Part shown: one piece after another, positions 7,628-15,295 of the stretch | Layout: each line of letters begins with the position of its first letter | Numbering within the stretch: the first letter of the stretch is position 1 | From: Chloroflexota bacterium | GTDB lineage: Bacteria > Chloroflexota > Limnocylindria > QHBO01 | Reading direction: 5' to 3' | Length of the DNA stretch: 32,435 nucleotides | Assembly: GCA_005879815.1 (NCBI GenBank) | Contig: VBKA01000069.1 | Span: forward strand, 1-32,435 | Translations under genes and position numbers: made by a program | Notes under the pieces: model-generated | What the model saw: the letters and a program-made list of their open reading frames with translations, nothing else | Told to the model about the DNA's origin: nothing | Databases searched by the model: none

Positions 7628-9767
7628 CGGTCTCCGAGAAGTACGCCTCCTCGCCTCCGATGCGCCCGATGTTCATGGAGCCGATCGCCTCGCCGTCGTT
7701 GATGAGCGGCACGACGCAGAGCGCCTCCGGATCGGGTGGCGTCCCCGGAATCTGCAGCGCGCGGGGATCGTTGAGGGCGTCGTTGGCGAGGACCGGCTCG
7801 CCGTTATCGAGGGCCCAGCCCATCAGGCCGCGACCGAAGGGGATGATGTAGCGCGCCACCTCGGCGGCGTGCCGTTCGCGGGTGAGGACCGGGACGAAGA
7901 TTCGCTTGAGGTGGTCCGCGCGGTAGATCGAGAGGTTGTCGTAGGTCACCACCGAGCGCAGCCCGTCGGCGATCAGCTCAAGGACGCTGGCCTGGTCGAA
8001 GGTCGAGAGCAGCTTCTCGTTGATCTCCAGCAGACGGCGTTGCGACTGCAGCTGTCGCGCGAGCTCGCCTGACTGGATCTCGAGGCGCTCGAACGAGCGC
8101 GCGTTGGCGATGGCCTGCGCCGCGTAGCCGGCGAAGATCGACATCGTCGCCAGGTCATCGGTGCTGAACTGGTTGGTGCCCAGCTTGGAGAGTGCCACCA
8201 CGCCGACCGCTCGACCCTCGTACAGCATCGGCACCACCAGCATCGACTCGTCGATGTCATCGGTCCCGTCGATGGTGTGGCCTCGGTCATCGGCGAGCGC
8301 GTCGTTGATGAGCATCGGCTCGCCGGTCTGCGCCACCATGCCGGTGAACGAGCCTTCGCCGACGGTCACCCGCAGCCGGTCGCGGAAGTCGCCCTCGCCC
8401 AGCAGGCGGTCCGTGAACGCGACCGGCTCGCAGATTCCATGCTCCCAATCAACGGTATAGATGCGGATGTCGTGGTACTCGGCGAGGGTGCTCGCCTCGG
8501 CGACGATTGCCTCGGCGATGGCCTGCACGTCGGTCAGCCGGTTGAGCCGCGACGAGAGGTCCTGGATCGAACGCATGCGGGCTGCCTGGTCGGCGACCGA
8601 CCGATACAGCCGCGCGTTGCTGATTGCCACCGCCGCCTGGTTCGCGAACGACTGGACCAGCGTGAGCTCCTCCTCCGGCCATTCCCGGTCGCGCGTGTGG
8701 TAGAGACCGATGACGCCCACCGCCCGCTCGTGGCTGACCAGCGGGACGAGGCAGGCTGTCTCAATGCTCTCCGCGGCGTAGGTGGCTCGCATCTCACCGG
8801 CGGTCGTGTCGGTGCCGGCCCGGTGCACCACAAACGTGCGCCGCTCCCGCACGGCCCGGACGCCAACCGAGACGCTCTGCAGGTTGAGCGCGCGCACTCG
8901 AGCCTGGAACGCGTCACCGATGCCGCGTGAGGCGGCGAGCTGGAATGGGTGATTGCCCTCGACCACCAACCACAGCCCGGCCTTGTCCGCTTCGAAGAGG
9001 GCGCGGGTCCGATCGACGACGTCGTCGAGCACTGCGGCGAGATCGAGTTGACCGGTAAGCTCCTGGGTGACCGCCCGCAGCGCACGGGAACGCGTCACCT
9101 CGCGACGAGCGCGCGACAGGAGGCGGGCATTGTGGACGGCGACCCCCAGCGCTCCGGCGACGGTGCGCAGGAAGGGCAGCTGGGCGCGGCTGAGGGTCGT
9201 CCCGGTCGGGTCTGCGATGACCAGCAGGCCCAGTGGGTCGCCCGCTGCCCTCAAGACGAGCCGGGCCTCGGTCATCGGCTCGCCGTCCTGCCCCATCCTC
9301 GCCTCGACCTGGGCCAATGCCGACTCCTCGATCAACGATGGGGGAGCGACGTGATAGCCCGCATGCGTTTCGAGGCGGAGGGCTCCCCGGCTGGCCAGGT
9401 AGATGGCGACCTGCGCATAGCCATACTGCGTCCGGAGCGCGTCGATCGCCACGCGGCACACGGAGACCGGGTTCGGCCCGCTGGCTCCCTGCGCGAGACG
9501 GCCAAGGACGGCAAGCTCGTGGTCCCGCTGCGACGGATCGTGGCTCGCGACGGCCCCCTCGGTGAGGGCACCCTCGGCGAGCAGGCGCTCAACGTCTCCA
9601 CGTCGGAAGCGCCGGTCGCCGCGCGCGTTGATTCGATACGCGGGAAGACGGCCTGAGTCGGTCCAGGTGCGGACCGTGTTGGGGTGGACGCCGAGCAGCG
9701 CCGCCGCCTGGGCGACGCTGATGAGTGCCTGATCGTCCCCGTCACGGGTCCGCGCGTGAATCGGCAC
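7368..9767 (-). CDS. HTH (excisionase/MerR type) + four GAF domains: 5' half of the frameshifted signalling gene
   Basis: GTG start at 9767. Residues about 14-66 form an excisionase/MerR-like DNA-binding helix-turn-helix (ISVAQAAALLGVHPNTVRTWTDSGRLPAYRINARGDRRFRRGDVERLL in outline). Four GAF domains follow at about 88-220, 235-395, 400-570 and 575-710; the second and third have the full VVPM/LVPL...GVI/GVVAL....F/W..E/DD.....FA.QAA.AI.NAR ending. The fourth stops at EEAYFSETG, where the expected last helix (about 18 residues) is missing and the frame changes near 7628; the remaining 90 residues are Arg/Gly/Pro-rich out-of-frame sequence. The parent protein would sense small molecules or redox state through GAFs and make c-di-GMP, with a DNA-binding head. 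Homologues of this plan are known in Chloroflexota; the sequence as given encodes a truncated sensor. Confidence 0.8.
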   Translation of the reverse strand: MPIHARTRDGDDQALISVAQAAALLGVHPNTVRTWTDSGRLPAYRINARGDRRFRRGDVERLLAEGALTEGAVASHDPSQRDHELAVLGRLAQGASGPNPVSVCRVAIDALRTQYGYAQVAIYLASRGALRLETHAGYHVAPPSLIEESALAQVEARMGQDGEPMTEARLVLRAAGDPLGLLVIADPTGTTLSRAQLPFLRTVAGALGVAVHNARLLSRARREVTRSRALRAVTQELTGQLDLAAVLDDVVDRTRALFEADKAGLWLVVEGNHPFQLAASRGIGDAFQARVRALNLQSVSVGVRAVRERRTFVVHRAGTDTTAGEMRATYAAESIETACLVPLVSHERAVGVIGLYHTRDREWPEEELTLVQSFANQAAVAISNARLYRSVADQAARMRSIQDLSSRLNRLTDVQAIAEAIVAEASTLAEYHDIRIYTVDWEHGICEPVAFTDRLLGEGDFRDRLRVTVGEGSFTGMVAQTGEPMLINDALADDRGHTIDGTDDIDESMLVVPMLYEGRAVGVVALSKLGTNQFSTDDLATMSIFAGYAAQAIANARSFERLEIQSGELARQLQSQRRLLEINEKLLSTFDQASVLELIADGLRSVVTYDNLSIYRADHLKRIFVPVLTRERHAAEVARYIIPFGRGLMGWALDNGEPVLANDALNDPRALQIPGTPPDPEALCVVPLINDGEAIGSMNIGRIGGEEAYFSETGRGAPGRQHPRRDRCAHRPGQSRLVPALPVGAARGGRPGYGRHTAHRPADDGPRSLQGLQRSAGPPGRRHPAAGHRQRNHHRGAHR

Positions 9768-9841
9768 GTCTTCGGCCCCCTGGCCGTTCGATCGGTCCTT
9801 TCGACCCCGAAATGGAGCTTCTGTGAGGAACCGTGCAACGG

Positions 9842-9847
9842 ATGGTA
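9842..9847 (-). promoter_or_regulatory. Possible -10 box in the 147-base gap before the HTH-GAF gene
   Basis: The gap 9768-9914 between the HTH-GAF gene and the GIDE-like gene holds a minus-strand TACCAT that would give a leader of about 70 bases, which also contains a small GGTC/GACC hairpin with a GAAAG loop. I see no convincing -35 box or riboswitch. A GGTAC...GTACC inverted repeat at about 9880-9902 may help end transcription of the GIDE-like gene. Confidence 0.22.
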
Positions 9848-9914
9848 GAAGTGGGAACAGGCGAGCTCGATGGTCCCTTGGTACCGATGGCCCCCGTACC
9901 CGGATTTCCTGCGC

Positions 9915-10670
9915 TCAGCCGGCGGCGAGAACGCTCGCCAGGCTGGCCACGACGCCCCCGACCAGGAGCAGACCGCCGACGGCGAGGACGGCGATCGCCA
10001 CGGCAAGCTGCCGACGATGCGGCCCTCCCAGCAGCCGCATGGCCGCGTCGAGCTCGAGTGCGGAGATGACGAAGCCGCCGGCGGGAGGCTCGAGGCGTGC
10101 GGCGCCCCCGCCAGCCACCCGAACCTGGGCGAGGACGAGGAGACGGTCCACCTCCGCGATCGTGCGGGTCACCGCGCGCGCGGCGACGGGTGGTCCCTCT
10201 TCGGCCCCGACCCGCGCGAGGCCCGACGCCAGCTCACCACCAAGCTCGTCGGGTCGACCCTCCCAGACTAGGGGAATCGTGACGAGTGGCTCGGCGGCCA
10301 GCGCTGGATCGACCACCATCGATCCGGCATGGTCCCAGAGCTCGAATGAGCGCGTTTCCCGAAGCCGCTCGATGGTGCGCCATGCGCCCTTTGGCGACCT
10401 GACATCGACGTCGCGGTGATAGGCCACCAGGCGCTCGCCATCGGGTGCGACGAGGGGGTCCGGGCAACGAATGCGGCCCGTGACGCGGAGGGGCCGAGAC
10501 GGCGCCTGGGTCAGGCCTGCCGCGTCGCCCACCGTGATCTCTCTCGCACCCGCGAGTCGCCTGCCGAGCCCCATCTGTGCGCCGATCGCACGCAACCACA
10601 GCGCGCCTGAGGCGAGGAGGACCGCTCCCAGCAGCGCGCAGCCGAAGAGGATGACGGGCAGCGGGGGCAT
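9915..10670 (-). CDS. GIDE-like (E3 ligase-fold) membrane protein
   Basis: 251 residues from the ATG at 10670. There is one N-terminal membrane segment (VILFGCALLGAVLLASGALWL) and one C-terminal segment (LAVAIAVLAVGGLLLVGGVVASL), with a soluble middle that matches the GIDE domain of bacterial and archaeal homologues of the mitochondrial MUL1/MAPL protein: LRVTGRIRCPDPLVAPDGERLVAYHRDVDVRS....WRTIERLRETRSFELWDHAGSMVVDP follows the scheme G.v..d.PL.aP..g..cv.y...ve......w......r....F.l.D..G...vdp. There is no RING finger, so it is not expected to be a ubiquitin ligase; its bacterial role is unknown. An upstream in-frame ATG at 10796 would add 42 unconserved residues and is rejected because a TAGACT box and no ribosome site precede 10670. 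Divergent from the propeller gene. Confidence 0.72.
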   Translation of the reverse strand: MPPLPVILFGCALLGAVLLASGALWLRAIGAQMGLGRRLAGAREITVGDAAGLTQAPSRPLRVTGRIRCPDPLVAPDGERLVAYHRDVDVRSPKGAWRTIERLRETRSFELWDHAGSMVVDPALAAEPLVTIPLVWEGRPDELGGELASGLARVGAEEGPPVAARAVTRTIAEVDRLLVLAQVRVAGGGAARLEPPAGGFVISALELDAAMRLLGGPHRRQLAVAIAVLAVGGLLLVGGVVASLASVLAAG

Positions 10671-10678
10671 CGCGGGTG

Positions 10679-10684
10679 AGTCTA
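10679..10684 (-). promoter_or_regulatory. Predicted -10 box for the GIDE-like gene (leaderless)
   Basis: Minus-strand TAGACT ends 8 bases before the ATG at 10670, again without a Shine-Dalgarno. It supports choosing 10670 as the start. It lies in the 163-base divergent gap 10671-10833, the rest of which shows no further gene; no clear plus-strand promoter for the propeller gene could be picked. Confidence 0.4.
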
Positions 10685-10833
10685 TCCCGGTAATCCGGCG
10701 GTAAGCAGGCCCCGATATCGTGGCATCTGCGAGCACGGACCGCCGGTCCGGTCGCCGCGGCAGGGAGGTTCCCGACGCCAACGAGAGTTCCGTCATCGGT
10801 CGCAGTCAATACGCATCCGAACGGAGGTCTCCG

Positions 10834-11892
10834 ATGTCCGTCAGGCATCGATCAATCCGGGGCGGCCGCGCACGCCTTCGCTCCGCCGTGCCGATTCTCA
10901 TCATCATCACCGTCGCCTCCCTGAGTGGCGCGCAGATCGCGAGCGCCGATCCGCCACCCACTGCCACCGTCAAGACCGCCGACCAGGCACGTGCCTCGGG
11001 GTCTGCCGTCGGGGTCGTCCGCCATGTCGAGCAGGGCGGCGAGCTCCTCGAGCTCCAGCTGCCCGCCACCAGGATCGATTCGTCGGCGCTGCCCGCGTCC
11101 GAGCGGGCGCGTCGCGCCTATGGGCGCTTCCTGGATAGCGCCCCCACTGGAGCGCTCGTGGTCGCGGACGGCGTGGGCGACCCGGAGGGCGGCCTGGTTA
11201 TCGGCTTTCCCGACGGCTCGCAGGTGCACACCGGCCTGGCCGGCGTGGCCGGCGCTGCATTCGCGCCCGACGGCTCGTGGCTGGCGGCGGTCGACGCTTC
11301 CGGTCGGCTGTGGCGCATCGAGGCGAGGACAGGAGTTGCCTCATCCCTTGCGGCCGGCCCGTACACGGGCTCGGTCCGCTTCACGCGCTCCGGCCAGCTG
11401 CTCCTGGTTGAGGCCGCTTCACTGGAGAAGCCGTTCGCATCGACGGTCGTCCGCCTGGCCCCGGACACGCGGCGTGCGGTCCTGGTTGACAGCGAGGACG
11501 GCTTCGTCTTCTCGGCCGCCGAGCTGGCGGACGCCTCGATTGCCGTGACGACGCACGTCTTCGGCGGGGGCGTTGAAGTGCACCGCGTGAAGGATGGGGC
11601 GTCGGGAAGGCTGGCCAGCCTCGACCCGAGCGCGATCGATGCCTCGCTGGCCGATGACGGAACGCGCATCGCCTACACGGTTGAAGGCGAGGTCTACCTG
11701 CATGACGTGCCCCACGGCACGGTGCAACGCATCGGGCCGGGCGAGCTCCCTCGCCTTGCGCGCGACGGAAGCTCGCTGCTGGTCCTGCGCGACGGGCAAA
11801 CCCTGCTGCTGGCTTCCGACGGCACCGAGCTCGACCGCTTCGGAACCGCCACAGTGGGCTGGGCGAACTGTGCGGGGAGGTGCCAGCCATGA
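10834..11892 (+). CDS. Secreted beta-propeller (TolB/WD40-like) protein
   Basis: 352 residues. The ATG at 10834 has a strong ribosome site (GGAGG at 10823-10827, 6 bases before the start), so the longer frame from 10720 is not used. A signal peptide follows (RRGRARLRS-type basic start then VPILIIITVASLSGAQIASA with an ASA/AD cleavage site). The mature part is a series of four-stranded blades of the type AFAPDGSWLAAVDASGRLWRIEARTG, RFTRSGQLLLVEAA, AELADASIAVTTHVFGGGVEVHRVKDG, SLADDGTRIAYTVEGEVYLHDVPHG and RLARDGSSLLVLRDGQTLLLASDG, the pattern of PD40/WD40-like propellers that bind peptides or other proteins outside the cytoplasm. The stop overlaps the start of the M23 peptidase gene (ATGA), suggesting a shared surface or wall-related role. 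Confidence 0.82.
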   Translation: MSVRHRSIRGGRARLRSAVPILIIITVASLSGAQIASADPPPTATVKTADQARASGSAVGVVRHVEQGGELLELQLPATRIDSSALPASERARRAYGRFLDSAPTGALVVADGVGDPEGGLVIGFPDGSQVHTGLAGVAGAAFAPDGSWLAAVDASGRLWRIEARTGVASSLAAGPYTGSVRFTRSGQLLLVEAASLEKPFASTVVRLAPDTRRAVLVDSEDGFVFSAAELADASIAVTTHVFGGGVEVHRVKDGASGRLASLDPSAIDASLADDGTRIAYTVEGEVYLHDVPHGTVQRIGPGELPRLARDGSSLLVLRDGQTLLLASDGTELDRFGTATVGWANCAGRCQP

Positions 11893-12887
11893 TTGGCCGC
11901 GTCTCCATCGGTCTGTCATTCGCCATGGCTGTCTCGCTGGCGAGCGCCAGCCGCGCGCTGGCCACCGACGACTACACCCTTCCCTTCTACGACCCCTCCA
12001 TCTCGCTCTCCTACGGTGTCGATCGTGATCCCAGGGTCTGCTACCAGCGCGACTGGGCGAATGTCCTGTGGACCGACTGCAACCTCCACTACGGCCGCGT
12101 CTATGACGGCCACACGGGCATGGACTACCCGATGCCGGTGCTCAGCCCCATCGCCGCCTCACGTGACGGAACAGTGATCGACCTGTTCGAGGGTTTCGGC
12201 ACCGAGCAGTTCGGCACCAACGGGAACTACGTGCTCGTTTCGCACGCCGATGGGCGACGGACGCTCTACTACCACCTGGGCCACGACGGCGCGCGCGTGT
12301 CGGTGGGCCAGACGGTGGCTGCAGGCCAGTGGATCGCGGATTCCGGCTGCAGCGGGCAGTGCTACGGGGCACACCTCCACTTCGAGATGCGCGCCGTGAT
12401 CAACGGACGCTGGACATCGGTGGATCCCATCTTCGAGAAGCGGTTCACCACGAATCCCGGGCGAGTTCCTTTCCTGGCCACGTACCTTCGCGAGTCGAAC
12501 AGCGGCACCGAGGTGATCAAGCGCTACACGACCGTCACGCATTGGGTGGAGTTCGTGAACGCCGGCGGTCGAACGTGGCGGAACAACATCGGGATTGGTC
12601 GAGTGCTGCTGGGCACTTGGAACCCTGCGACGCGCGACAGCAAGTTCAGCGCGCTTGACTGGCCGTCGAGCTGGGTTGCGACCAACGTCGACCAGAGCGC
12701 CGTGCCGCCCGGCGGCGTGGGTCGATTCACCTTCGGGTTGCACGCGGAGAGCCCGCCGGGAACCTATGACGAGCCATTCAACCTGCTGGCGAACAGCCTG
12801 CGCTGGTTCGACTGGCCTCGGCTCGGGTCGTTCCACGTGCCGATCCAGGTGATCCTCAATACCAGGTTTGGCGCGCCCCAGAAATGA
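11889..12887 (+). CDS. Secreted M23 (LytM-type) metallopeptidase with Ig-like tail
   Basis: 332 residues. A signal peptide (IGLSFAMAVSLASASRALA) leads to an M23 peptidase domain at about 60-185 with zinc ligands H and D in HTGMDYPMP, the LYYHLGHDGARVSVGQTVAAGQWIADSG lipoyl-like strand set, and the second His motif in AHLHFEM. These enzymes cut peptide cross-links of peptidoglycan; no inactivating change is seen. The last 110 residues (HWVEFVNAGGRTWRNNIGIGRVLLGTWN...FSALDWPS...VPPGGVGRFTFGLHAESPPGTYDEPFNL) resemble the NBR1-type Ig-like (FW) domain, rich in Trp, a likely wall or protein binding module. The ATG at 11889 overlaps the upstream stop as ATGA with GGGGAGG just upstream (11874-11880); the GTG at 11880 is inside that ribosome site and is rejected. 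Confidence 0.9.
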   Translation: MIGRVSIGLSFAMAVSLASASRALATDDYTLPFYDPSISLSYGVDRDPRVCYQRDWANVLWTDCNLHYGRVYDGHTGMDYPMPVLSPIAASRDGTVIDLFEGFGTEQFGTNGNYVLVSHADGRRTLYYHLGHDGARVSVGQTVAAGQWIADSGCSGQCYGAHLHFEMRAVINGRWTSVDPIFEKRFTTNPGRVPFLATYLRESNSGTEVIKRYTTVTHWVEFVNAGGRTWRNNIGIGRVLLGTWNPATRDSKFSALDWPSSWVATNVDQSAVPPGGVGRFTFGLHAESPPGTYDEPFNLLANSLRWFDWPRLGSFHVPIQVILNTRFGAPQK

Positions 12888-13327
12888 GGTTCATCGGCCG
12901 CGGCGCGGTGGTTCTGCTACTGGCCGCGGCCGCCTCCGGCTGCATGGCACGGGAAGAGGCCGGCACGTCGCCCGTCGCTGCGTCGAGCGTGGGCGGCGGC
13001 CTTTCTTCCCCGACCGCGGAGGGATCACCGCCTTCTGAGAGGCCGGCCGCCCCGTCCGGATTTCCGATCATGCCCGGCGCAAGAACTGCTCCGCTGCCCG
13101 ACGATGCCACGCTGATCGCCCGATGGAGCGTGCCGGTTGTCGGCAGCGCCGCCTATGACTTCTACACTCGCGCGCTGCCCAAGGCGGGCTTCGCCATCGT
13201 GGGAGCCTATCCGACGGAGCGCGCCGCTCTGATCCGGTTCCGCGATCGGACGGGGACGATCTGGCAGCTGCTGGCGGAGCTCGTCGGCGATCGGACCCAA
13301 GTCACGATCCAGACGGATCGGCCCTAG
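12884..13327 (+). CDS. Small lipoprotein of unknown function
   Basis: 147 residues with a lipoprotein signal: GAVVLLLAAAASGC, lipobox ASGC, Cys at about residue 20. A Ser/Ala/Pro-rich linker (about 21-60) leads to a folded domain beginning FPIMPGARTAPLPDDATLIARWSVPVVGSAAYDFYTRALPKAGFAIVG, which looks like the small alpha/beta modules (MPGA...fY...L...GF) common in secreted Chloroflexota/actinobacterial lipoproteins, but no function is known to me. It overlaps the M23 gene by ATGA, making a three-gene secreted set with the propeller. Its last 26 bases overlap the convergent YbaK-like gene. Confidence 0.8.
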   Translation: MRFIGRGAVVLLLAAAASGCMAREEAGTSPVAASSVGGGLSSPTAEGSPPSERPAAPSGFPIMPGARTAPLPDDATLIARWSVPVVGSAAYDFYTRALPKAGFAIVGAYPTERAALIRFRDRTGTIWQLLAELVGDRTQVTIQTDRP

Positions 13328-13817
13328 CGATGGCCACCACCCGGGCTCGCGCGGCGCGCGCGAGATCGTCGGGAGCGACCGCAAAGACGGCGTCCGGGAG
13401 CCCTGCGGCAGCCCACACGACCTCGTGACGCAAAAGGCCCTCGTCGATCAGGACCGGTAGCGCTCGCGCGTGGCCGATCGGCGGGATCCCGCCGATCGCA
13501 AAGCCCGTCGCGTCGCGCGCCTCGTCTGCCGTGGCGCGCCGAATCGGCGAGCTCGGGCTGGATTCGGCGATGCCCAGCACCGCCGACAGCAGGTCAAGGT
13601 CGGCGCGGTCGGCTCCGGAGACCAACACCAGGATCGGCTGCTCATCAGCGACGAATACGAGCGACTTCACGATCTGTCCCACGCTGCAGCCCACCGCTCG
13701 TGCCGCATCGGCGGCTGTTCGCGTGCCCTCTGGGAAGCGCCCGATCTCGATACGCAGGCCCTGCTCCTTCGCTGCATCGAGCACCCTCTGTACGCTCGGA
13801 TGGCCGGCATCGGTCAT
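13302..13817 (-). CDS. YbaK/ProX-type aminoacyl-tRNA deacylase
   Basis: 171 residues, the usual size for a free-standing YbaK/EbsC-type editing domain. These cytosolic enzymes hydrolyse mischarged tRNAs (for example Cys- or Ala-tRNAPro). The sequence shows the whole family order: an N-terminal helix (HPSVQRVLDAAKEQGL), GRFPEGTRTAADAARAVGCSVGQIVKSLVFVAD with the conserved catalytic-region lysine in VKSLVF, LVLVSGADRADLDLLSAVLG, FAIGGIPPIGH, and the end VVWAAAGLPDAVFAVAPDDLAR. Nothing essential appears missing. Which aminoacyl-tRNA is corrected cannot be told. Divergent from the thiamine operon; the 46 bases between hold that operon's -10 box. The gene ends 26 bases inside the lipoprotein gene on the other strand. 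Confidence 0.88.
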   Translation of the reverse strand: MTDAGHPSVQRVLDAAKEQGLRIEIGRFPEGTRTAADAARAVGCSVGQIVKSLVFVADEQPILVLVSGADRADLDLLSAVLGIAESSPSSPIRRATADEARDATGFAIGGIPPIGHARALPVLIDEGLLRHEVVWAAAGLPDAVFAVAPDDLARAARARVVAIARADPSGS

Positions 13818-13839
13818 CGCTCGATCATCCCACGCGTGC

Positions 13840-13845
13840 TAGGCT
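13840..13845 (+). promoter_or_regulatory. Predicted -10 box of the thiamine operon
   Basis: TAGGCT is placed about 20 bases before the first paired base of the TPP riboswitch, so transcription would begin near 13852 with the aptamer complete in the leader. No good -35 hexamer was found. Confidence 0.4.
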
Positions 13846-13863
13846 GGCCGGCACAGCTCAAGA

Positions 13864-13950
13864 GCGACAGGGGAGCGCGAGAGCGCTGAGAGTGCGGGCG
13901 ACCGCAGACCCTCCAACCTGATCTGGGTCATGCCAGCGAAGGGAGTCGGT
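13864..13950 (+). promoter_or_regulatory. TPP (thiamine pyrophosphate) riboswitch, THI element
   Basis: All conserved parts of the TPP aptamer are visible in order. P1 pairs CGAC (13865-13868) with GTCG (13945-13948). P2 pairs GGG (near 13870) with ACCCT (near 13908). P3 is a short AGCGC/GCGCT stem with a GAGA loop, running into the conserved CTGAGA at 13886-13891, which recognises the pyrimidine ring. A small GCGG/CCGC stem-loop follows (P3a). The pyrophosphate-binding half reads AACCTGATCTGG, then GTCATG, then CCAGCGAAGGGA, matching the consensus CTGGRTNATNCCAGCGNAGGGA at about 13915-13944. It precedes a thiamine pyrophosphokinase and ykoEDC, the expected targets. When TPP is bound, expression should fall. 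Confidence 0.95.
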
Positions 13951-13960
13951 GACCACCTTC

Positions 13961-13990
13961 GCGGCGCACTCATGTGAGTGCGCCGTTCGT
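13961..13990 (+). terminator. Hairpin of the riboswitch expression platform
   Basis: A perfect 10-base inverted repeat GGCGCACTCA (13963-13972) and TGAGTGCGCC (13975-13984), extended by one more C/G pair, starts 11 bases after the aptamer and is followed by a moderately T-rich GTTCGTCGTTCT. This is what an intrinsic terminator in the expression platform would look like; it could alternatively hide a start codon, since a GTG at 13974 lies in the loop. The T run is imperfect. Confidence 0.6.
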
Positions 13991-14054
13991 CGTTCTCATG
14001 AGCCGATGGGGCGCCGGACGCGGTGCCTCGGCGCCGGAAGGGAGCGACGCGAGC

Positions 14055-14711
14055 GTGCTGGCTGTGGTCGTAGCCGATGGCGAGCCTGCGTCCGAGGACG
14101 CAGGCGTGGCACGGCGTGCGGACCTCCTCGTCGCGGCCGATGGCGGCGCTCGATGGCTGGCTGCGCAGGGCCTGCGGCCCAATCTCGTGGTGGGCGACCT
14201 CGACTCGCTCGATCGCCGCGAGATAGAAAGGCTGCAGGAGTCTGGGGCGCGAGTCGTCCCTCAGCCAGCCGAGAAGGATGCGTCGGACACGGAGCTCGCG
14301 GTGGAGGCGGCCATCACGGCGGGCGCCGATCGGATCGTGCTGGTTGGCGCCTTCGGCGGCAGCCGGGTCGACCATGAGCTGGCGAACCTGATGCTCCTGG
14401 TGGAGCCGGGCTTCTCCCAGGTCGACCTCCGACTGCAGCGCAGCTCGACGCTCGTGCGTGGCATCAGCGGCAATCGCAGCCTTGTGATCGAGGCCGAAGT
14501 GGGGGAGACGGTGACGCTGCTCCCGCTCGGGAGCGACGCGATCGGAGTCTCCACCCGGGGTCTGCGGTATGCACTCGACCAGGAGACCCTCCTGATGGGT
14601 CGCTCGCGCGGCCTCTCGAACGTGGTTATCGGGCAGCCGGCATCGGTATCGATCCGGGCCGGCTCGCTCCTCGTCATCGAAATCGGCAAAAGCATGGAAG
14701 GTGAGTCATGA
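14055..14711 (+). CDS. thiN: Thiamine pyrophosphokinase
   Basis: Transfers pyrophosphate from ATP to thiamine, giving TPP, the ligand of the riboswitch in front of it. Family motifs in order: AADGGARWL, LVVGDLDSL, EKDASDTELAVEAA and GGSRVDHELANL, then the C-terminal thiamine-binding sandwich with TLLPLGSDAIGVSTRGLRYALD and LSNVVIGQPASVSIRAGSLLVI. All catalytic Asp/Gly positions expected for the family are there. The start is a choice: the frame is open from a GTG at 13974, but that codon lies in the loop of the riboswitch hairpin and has no ribosome site; an ATG at 13998 also lacks one. The GTG at 14055 has GGAAGGGAG 10 bases upstream and begins exactly at the conserved first strand (VLAVVVADGE). 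The stop overlaps ykoE (ATGA), so the transporter and kinase are coupled. Confidence 0.9.
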   Translation: MLAVVVADGEPASEDAGVARRADLLVAADGGARWLAAQGLRPNLVVGDLDSLDRREIERLQESGARVVPQPAEKDASDTELAVEAAITAGADRIVLVGAFGGSRVDHELANLMLLVEPGFSQVDLRLQRSSTLVRGISGNRSLVIEAEVGETVTLLPLGSDAIGVSTRGLRYALDQETLLMGRSRGLSNVVIGQPASVSIRAGSLLVIEIGKSMEGES

Positions 14712-15292
14712 CAGAGATGGGCCAGCCAGCTGGCTGGCGAACGGTTGACATCGTGGTGGCCGCGGTCATCGCGGTGGCCTTCGGTGTGGTCTTCTGGGCC
14801 TGGAACGTGGTGACGCTGCCCCTCTTCTCGGGGCAGGTCAACCCGTTCGCCTACCTTGTTTCGGGAGTCTGGCTGGTGCCCGGGGTGCTCGCCATGCTCG
14901 TGATCCGCAAGCCGGGCACTGCGCTCTTCGCGGAAGTCCTGGCAGCCATCGTATCGGCGCTGCTTGGCTCGCAGTGGGGCCTGGACACGATTCTCTCTGG
15001 CGCCGTGCAGGGAGCGGGGGCCGAGCTCGTCTTTGCAGTCCTGTTGTATCGGGCCTTCGGGTTGCCGATGGCCGTGCTTGCAGCTGGCGGAGCGGCTCTG
15101 GGCGAATGGCTGCACGACATGCCCGTGTACTACGCCAAGACCGCATTTGGGGTGCAGCTGGGTTATGGCTTCTTCATGCTGATCAGCGCCGTGCTGATCG
15201 CCGGGCTCGGCTCCTGGCTGCTAGTGCGCGCGCTCGCGCAGACCGGCGTCCTGGCGCCCTTCCCGTCCGGGCAGTCGCAGCGACCCATCTGA
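14708..15292 (+). CDS. ykoE: YkoE-family S component of a thiamine/HMP ECF transporter
   Basis: 194 residues with five or six membrane segments (DIVVAAVIAVAFGVVFWAWNVV, LVPGVLAMLVI, LFAEVLAAIVSALLG, GAGAELVFAVLLYRAFGLPMAVLAAGGAALG, FFMLISAVLIAGLGSWLLV). The opening R-T-V-D-I-V-V-A-A...GVVFW.W......LF and the central GAVQGAGAELVFA stretch match YkoE, the substrate-binding membrane subunit that brings thiamine or its pyrimidine part (HMP) to the cell with an energising ATPase and T subunit. Substrate assignment rests on the TPP riboswitch and thiN next door. The ATG overlaps the thiN stop. The usual companion YkoF (thiamine-binding, cytosolic) is not in this window. Confidence 0.88.
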   Translation: MTEMGQPAGWRTVDIVVAAVIAVAFGVVFWAWNVVTLPLFSGQVNPFAYLVSGVWLVPGVLAMLVIRKPGTALFAEVLAAIVSALLGSQWGLDTILSGAVQGAGAELVFAVLLYRAFGLPMAVLAAGGAALGEWLHDMPVYYAKTAFGVQLGYGFFMLISAVLIAGLGSWLLVRALAQTGVLAPFPSGQSQRPI

Positions 15293-15295
15293 CGC

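Noticed and set aside
9880-9902. GGTAC-type inverted repeat and nearby CCGATGG reminiscent of the tail of a c-di-GMP-I riboswitch upstream of the GGDEF gene
   Set aside because: The conserved GCAAA/GAAA tetraloop-receptor core is missing on both strands.
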